8,160 nucleotides of DNA, taken from positions 1 through 8,160 of the forward strand of contig CALDEN010000138.1 of NCBI GenBank assembly GCA_937942405.1. The letters are read 5' to 3'. The DNA is from an uncultured Saprospiraceae bacterium (GTDB taxonomy: Bacteria; Bacteroidota; Bacteroidia; Chitinophagales; Saprospiraceae). Both the position numbers and the translations under genes were made by a program. The notes beneath the pieces were generated by a model. That model did not search any database, was not told the origin of the DNA, and saw only the letters and a program-made list of their open reading frames with translations. This document shows, one piece after another, positions 6,401 through 8,160 of this stretch (positions are counted from its first letter, which is position 1; every line of letters starts with the position of its first letter).

Positions 6401-8160
6401 GATAATAACGATGAAGTCATAGATGAGCACATCGGAGATCCATGTGACAGAGGTGATGATGACGAAGATGATAATGACGCTGCAGAGGTAATCGTAGTCG
6501 GGGATCTATGTGGATTTGTTTGGGAAGATTGTAATGGAGACGGTATTCGTAATGATTTAAACAGGGGGATAGAAGGAGTTGAAGTACAGGCCTTTGATGA
6601 AAATGGTGTCTTTGTAGGCTCTGCTTTCACAAATGCAAGTGGACTGTATACAATAGAGGATCTAATACCTGCAAACTATTTTATTAAGGTGATTAAGCCT
6701 GAAGATTGGTTAGTTACATTCTTTAGACAAGGTTTGTTCTTGAATTTAGATAGTGATATTAACGATAGTAACGGTGAGTGTACTTCACCTCTAGCATATT
6801 TAGGAGGAGGATCTTGTGACCCAGGTAACTATGATGTAGGTTTATTCAAGTGTATTCCTGTAGGGGAGTCAGTATGGTACGACATTAATCAGAACAGTCT
6901 GATGGATGCTTTTGAAAATGGCATCAATGGATTACCGATTAATATATACAGGTTTATGAACGGTCAATATGACCTTTGGGCTAGTACCGTAACAGGTCAT
7001 AAGCCAGGAACGCCTTCTGATGATGGATATTATAAATTCTGTGTTCCACCAGGTACATATTATTTGGAAATTGATATTCCTGAATTTGGATTGGTCTTGA
7101 ACCAAAAGAACGTCGGGGCTAATGGTTTCCTTAACTATATACATCCTAGCGAAAGTGGAATCGATAATGACTTTAATTTCAATGGTGCTTCAGATGTATT
7201 TACGATTAATTGTGATATCGAAGAGTTATGTAACATAGGGGCAGGATTCTTCCCAATGTCGCAAGTGGGAAGTAGAGTTTGGATGGATACGGATAAAGAT
7301 GGAATGCGTTCAGCCGGTGAGACGGGAGTGAGTGGAGTACTTGTAGAGGCATATGATTCCAATAACACTTTTATAAACTCTGATGTAACAGATGCGAGCG
7401 GTAATTATAAGATTGACTACCTAGGTATGGATGATTATTACCTTAAGTTGTATCCACCAAATACCATGGGTGTTACAACACTAGATGCTGGAAATGACGA
7501 TAATATGGATTCTGATTTTGGAAGTATCTATGGACCTAATACCACTAATTTGATTAGTCTGGCTCCAGGAGATGATATAATCAATGTGGATGGAGGTTTG
7601 ATAGAGGGTGTTGTTCCTGTCGAGTGGAAGTACATTATTGCTGAAGCTAGAGATGAACATAATATTGTTAGATGGGAAACAGCTTCTGAAAGAAATGTAA
7701 GTCATTTCGAAGTAGAAAGAAGTCTAGTAAATGTTAATGATTTCATTAAGATAGGAGAAAATGTTAAATCTGATTCTCCGATAAATGGTCAAGTATATAA
7801 TTTGAATGATTTGGATGTTTCCACTAATGGTAAATATTACTATAGGGTGAAACAAGTAGATCTTAATGGAGCTCATAGCTATAGCGATATAGTATCAGTT
7901 ACTCGAGAAGAGGAGAAGGTAGATCTATCTATCTATCCTAATCCAACGAGTGAGCAAGTTAATATTTCATTCAATTTGGATGAAGATCAATTAGTAGAGA
8001 TAGATCTATTGGATGCTAAAGGTAGAATCGCTCAAAAAGCAATGTACTTAAATGAATTAGCCAAAGGAGCTCATAAATTAAGTTTGAATATCAATCATAT
8101 TCCGAGTGGTAGTTATACAATTACTATCAGTATTAATGGAGATTTGATTCATAAAAAACT
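2..8160 (+). CDS. Giant DUF11-repeat T9SS-secreted surface protein, partial at both ends
   Basis: The frame beginning at base 2 has no stop through base 8160, giving 2719 complete residues; the other frames are broken often. Domain order by visible residue: thirteen DUF11 (TIGR01451, B_ant_repeat-like) units at 1-2160, three SdrD B-like domains at about 2167-2535, a fibronectin-III-like linker at about 2540-2639, and a T9SS type A sorting domain from 2640. The last names the route: Sec export to the periplasm, then T9SS passage of the outer membrane, with tail removal and often anchoring to surface lipopolysaccharide. The composition is rich in Asp, Asn, Glu, Gly and Thr and poor in Lys and Arg, as in extracellular calcium-dependent stalks. 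No catalytic domain is seen. A role as adhesin, stalk or matrix protein is inference. The start codon, signal peptide and any N-terminal effector domain lie upstream of the window, so neither start nor RBS can be judged. The stop should lie a few codons past the end. Specific ligand unknown. Confidence 0.95.
449..970 (+). repeat. DUF11 unit 1 (odd class)
   Basis: This 174-residue unit opens with IRVVDLALRK and carries EVFNQGN, VFDKLPGGMTF, DNYAEI and DKDSTPD. Its odd-class tail contains NDAGG and DNYIDGDGTG and ends TDEDDHDCER. It has the same length as unit 5, which begins exactly 2001 bases later and shares the rare RVVDLAL and EDKDS phrases. It lacks the Cys pair seen in other units; its one mid-domain Cys is in VLSCVE, and another sits in the CER linker. 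Confidence 0.88.
971..1462 (+). repeat. DUF11 unit 2 (even class)
   Basis: This 164-residue unit opens with LEIFDLALKKE and carries VCNQGN, ITDYIPAGFAL, TNYAEI and DWDSTPGSNS. It ends GEDEDDHDVAG, the only copy with Val in place of Pro after the acidic cluster. Cys codons at 1061 and 1211 (50 residues apart) form the first instance of the putative disulfide pair. Unit 6, 2001 bases on, is its counterpart. Confidence 0.88.
1463..1969 (+). repeat. DUF11 unit 3 (odd class), atypical cysteines
   Basis: This 169-residue unit opens with IEIVDVALIK, the only copy with DVAL. The residue before NQGN is Ile, not Cys, but a Cys sits several residues earlier on the same strand (DEVCFDI) and two more occur in AACTSEVVQICFE. 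The usual NYAEI reads DNCAEI. The tail is the NDAGG / DNYVDGD type and ends GDEDDHDCER. The shifted cysteines suggest a different pairing from its neighbours. Confidence 0.86.
1970..2449 (+). repeat. DUF11 unit 4 (even class)
   Basis: At 160 residues this is the shortest complete unit. It opens with VVIYDLALRK, then TCDYGDKVPF, EVFNQGN, YFPAGLVF, TNFAEI and DADSTPGSNS, and ends GEDEDDHDPAG. It repeats unit 0 closely in both protein and DNA (offset 2001), including GDKV.FTIEVFNQGN. Like unit 0 it has no Cys before NQG and none at the partner site (PGASAT). Confidence 0.88.
2450..2971 (+). repeat. DUF11 unit 5 (odd class)
   Basis: This 174-residue unit opens with LRVVDLALKK and carries MVCNQGN, VFDHIPSGLAF, DNIAEI and DKDSNAD. 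Its tail has NDAGG and DDYIDGDGTG and ends TDEDDHDPER. It is the partner of unit 1 but has gained the Cys pair (codons 2540 and 2696, 52 residues apart) that unit 1 lacks, plus extra Cys in VQCSD and in the tail. Confidence 0.88.
2972..3457 (+). repeat. DUF11 unit 6 (even class)
   Basis: This 162-residue unit opens with IEIFDLALKKELIT and has PYKYGQLLQFDITVCNQGN, a phrase repeated nearly unchanged in units 8 and 10. It then has YLPAGFNF, VNYSEI, DFDSTPGSDN and EPDHAGD, ending GEEDDHDPAG. The Cys pair is at codons 3065 and 3212 (49 residues apart). It is the first of the C-terminal even series that repeats at about 990 bases. Confidence 0.88.
3458..3964 (+). repeat. DUF11 unit 7 (odd class, Cys-rich form)
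   Basis: This 169-residue unit opens with IELLDLAVRK and carries PFCYGDQ, EICNQGS, YIPCGFVY, LQQCIDND, TNFVEI and DVDSCSD. A new tail type, NDLGG then GDKC, replaces the NDAGG / DNYIDGDGTG tail of units 1, 3 and 5; it ends GEDEDDHDPER. It has six or more cysteines. One pair matches the common 53-residue spacing (codons 3551 and 3710); PFC (3515) and IPC (3605) may form a second. Confidence 0.88.
3965..4447 (+). repeat. DUF11 unit 8 (even class), lacks the first-strand Lys
   Basis: This 161-residue unit opens with VEVFDLALIQQ: the Lys found at this position in every other complete unit is Gln (codon 3992). It has PYKYGQLLQFDMTVCNQGN, YLPVGFSF, VNYAEI, DADSNPAS and EPDHAGD, ending GEEDDHDPAG. 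The Cys pair is at codons 4058 and 4208 (50 residues apart). It is very similar to unit 10, 990 bases downstream. Confidence 0.88.
4448..4954 (+). repeat. DUF11 unit 9 (odd class, Cys-rich form)
   Basis: This 169-residue unit is a near copy of unit 7 at a 990-base offset: IELLDLALRK, PFCYGDQ, EICNQGS, YIPCGFEY, LQQCIDND, TNFVEI, DVDSCSD, NDLGG, GDKC. It ends FEDEDDHDPER. Cysteines occupy the same positions as in unit 7 (codons 4505, 4541, 4595, 4700). The stretch 4730-4783 differs from 3740-3793 at only three bases, all third-position and silent. Confidence 0.88.
4955..5437 (+). repeat. DUF11 unit 10 (even class)
   Basis: This 161-residue unit opens with VQIFDLALKKELIT and carries PYKYGQLLQFDITVCNQGN, YLPAGYSF, VNYAEI, DADSNPAS and EPDHAGD, ending GEEDDHDPAG. 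The Cys pair is at codons 5048 and 5198 (50 residues apart). Length and sequence match unit 8; unlike unit 8 it keeps the Lys in the first strand. Confidence 0.88.
5438..5941 (+). repeat. DUF11 unit 11 (odd class, reduced cysteines)
   Basis: This 168-residue unit opens with IELLDLALRK and carries EIFNQGS, YVPCGLVY, LNYAEI, DVDSNTD and NDLGG, ending GEDEDDHDPEL. It belongs with units 7 and 9 but has lost PFC, the Cys before NQG and the partner Cys (PGQS) together. It keeps the IPC-type Cys (VPC) and has a new CDGAC pair in RKCDGACVDD. It is the last copy of the ~990-base dimer. Confidence 0.86.
5942..6481 (+). repeat. DUF11 unit 12, divergent terminal unit
   Basis: This unit of about 180 residues opens with VPVYDLALQKR and has a short insertion (NGIDSIG) before GPFVPGD. 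It then has EVHNQGS, YLNYGFSF in place of the usual PAGF, NEAEI and DADSTPDTNPDNDND. Its long Asp/Asn-rich tail ends DDDEDDND: the His of the EDDHD linker is Asn. It has a Cys near the partner site (ISPCDS) but none before NQG. It joins the array to the SdrD B-like block and looks like an end cap. Confidence 0.85.
6500..6853 (+). other. SdrD B-like domain 1 (calcium-loop type)
   Basis: Visible residues about 2167-2284. It opens GDLCGFVWEDCNGDG, the family's G..VW.D.N.DG start, with a possible calcium loop of Asp/Asn residues at 6527-6556. It continues with GIEGVEV and ASGLYTIEDLIPANY, the second family signature (A/S-G-Y-F-L-P-G-Y in the common form). Cysteines in DLC, EDC, GEC and GSC occur in this domain only in this block and could pair. 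These domains are rigid, calcium-stabilised stalk modules in Gram-positive Sdr proteins; a spacer role here is inferred. Confidence 0.82.
6854..7261 (+). other. SdrD B-like domain 2, degenerate loop
   Basis: Visible residues about 2285-2420. It begins with VGESVWYDINQNSLMDAFE: the VW.D.N framework is kept, but the Asp-Gly of the loop is replaced by Asn-Ser, so calcium binding is doubtful. GINGLPINIYR and DDGYYKFCVPPGTYYLEI match the strand and P-P-G-Y/T-Y signatures. At about 136 residues it is longer than its neighbours, with an insertion around 6950-7020. It ends with INCDIEELCNIGAGFFP. Confidence 0.8.
7265..7603 (+). other. SdrD B-like domain 3 (canonical calcium loop)
   Basis: Visible residues about 2422-2534. 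It opens VGSRVWMDTDKDGMRSAGE with a canonical DxDxDG loop at 7286-7303, followed by GVSGVLVEAYD and DASGNYKIDYL. It closes with DSDFG, a phrase typical of the last strand of SdrD B domains, and a short INVDGGLI segment. This is the clearest family match of the three. Confidence 0.87.
7619..7918 (+). other. Fibronectin-III-like linker before the T9SS tail
   Basis: Visible residues about 2540-2639. The segment has the hallmark phrases of the linker found before Por tails in many Bacteroidota proteins: VRWETASERNVSHFEVERS, then KIGENV, then KYYYRVKQVDLNGAHSYSD and IVSV. It is a beta-sandwich spacer of about 100 residues with no known catalytic role. Confidence 0.88.
7919..8160 (+). other. T9SS type A sorting domain (Por secretion tail), 3' truncated
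   Basis: At least 80 residues are visible. The segment starts VDLSIYPNPTSEQVNISF, the conserved (L/I).YPNP motif of TIGR04183, then VEIDLLDAKGR in the middle strand, and IPSGSYTITISINGDLIHKKL near the end. In characterised members this domain directs passage through the T9SS outer-membrane pore and is cleaved by a sortase-like peptidase (PorU), often with attachment to anionic lipopolysaccharide. The normal length suggests that only a few residues and the stop codon lie past the window. Confidence 0.93.

Noticed and set aside
2..6481. CRISPR array or intergenic tandem repeat
   Set aside because: The period is about 500 or 990 bases, the repeats stay in frame, and variation is concentrated at third codon positions; this is a protein repeat.
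2..6481. RTX (GGxGxD) or thrombospondin type 3 calcium repeats
   Set aside because: No nonapeptide glycine-rich periodicity or tandem DxDxDGxxDxxD spacing is present; acidic motifs occur once per domain of about 165 residues.
6160..6630. Open minus-strand frame of 156 codons, Ser/Pro-rich
   Set aside because: It lies fully antisense to the Asp/Asn-rich end of unit 12 and the first SdrD B-like domain. Its Ser runs are the complement of repeated GAT/GAC codons read out of frame; it has no recognisable domain.
6932..7705. Minus-strand frames at 6932-7144, 7135-7368 and 7481-7705
   Set aside because: All are antisense to well-conserved SdrD B-like and linker domains on the plus strand and show no family features.

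Overview
The whole window lies inside one protein-coding gene on the + strand. The reading frame that starts at base 2 is open to the last base (2719 complete codons visible). Neither its start codon nor its stop codon is in the window. The encoded protein is a giant, very acidic, repetitive secreted or surface protein. It ends in a type IX secretion system (T9SS, Por) type A sorting domain, which is found in the phylum Bacteroidota. The AT-rich codon use, the DUF11 / B_ant_repeat array, the SdrD B-like domains and the 'TASE..YYR.KQVD.(D/N)G' linker before the sorting tail suggest a marine or environmental Bacteroidota. The Saprospiraceae/Lewinella-like group is my best guess, at low confidence.

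Layout. (1) Bases 2-6481 hold thirteen tandem DUF11-like beta-sandwich units of about 160-180 residues; the first is cut by the window edge. Each complete unit starts with a DLAL.K strand, has NQG(N/S) in an early strand, N..EI late, then a DxDS motif, and all but the last close with an acidic EDDHD linker. (2) Bases 6500-7603 hold three SdrD B-like (Cna-B-fold) domains, two of which keep recognisable Asp-rich calcium-type loops. (3) Bases 7619-7918 hold the fibronectin-III-like linker common before T9SS tails. (4) Bases 7919-8160 hold the T9SS C-terminal domain, probably lacking only its last few residues.

The array has internal order. Units alternate between two classes (even and odd, set by their tails). 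Units 0-2 and 4-6 align at a constant offset of 2001 bases, and units 6-11 form a dimer repeat of about 990 bases. A cysteine before NQG and a cysteine 49-53 residues later are both present in seven units, which suggests an unmapped intradomain disulfide.

The simplest reading is an extended, metal-stiffened stalk or adhesin exported by T9SS and held at the cell surface or released. No second gene, RNA gene, mobile element, CRISPR array, promoter or terminator is visible. There is no non-coding stretch of any length. Nothing here forms a multi-gene system; the interest is in the architecture of this single protein.
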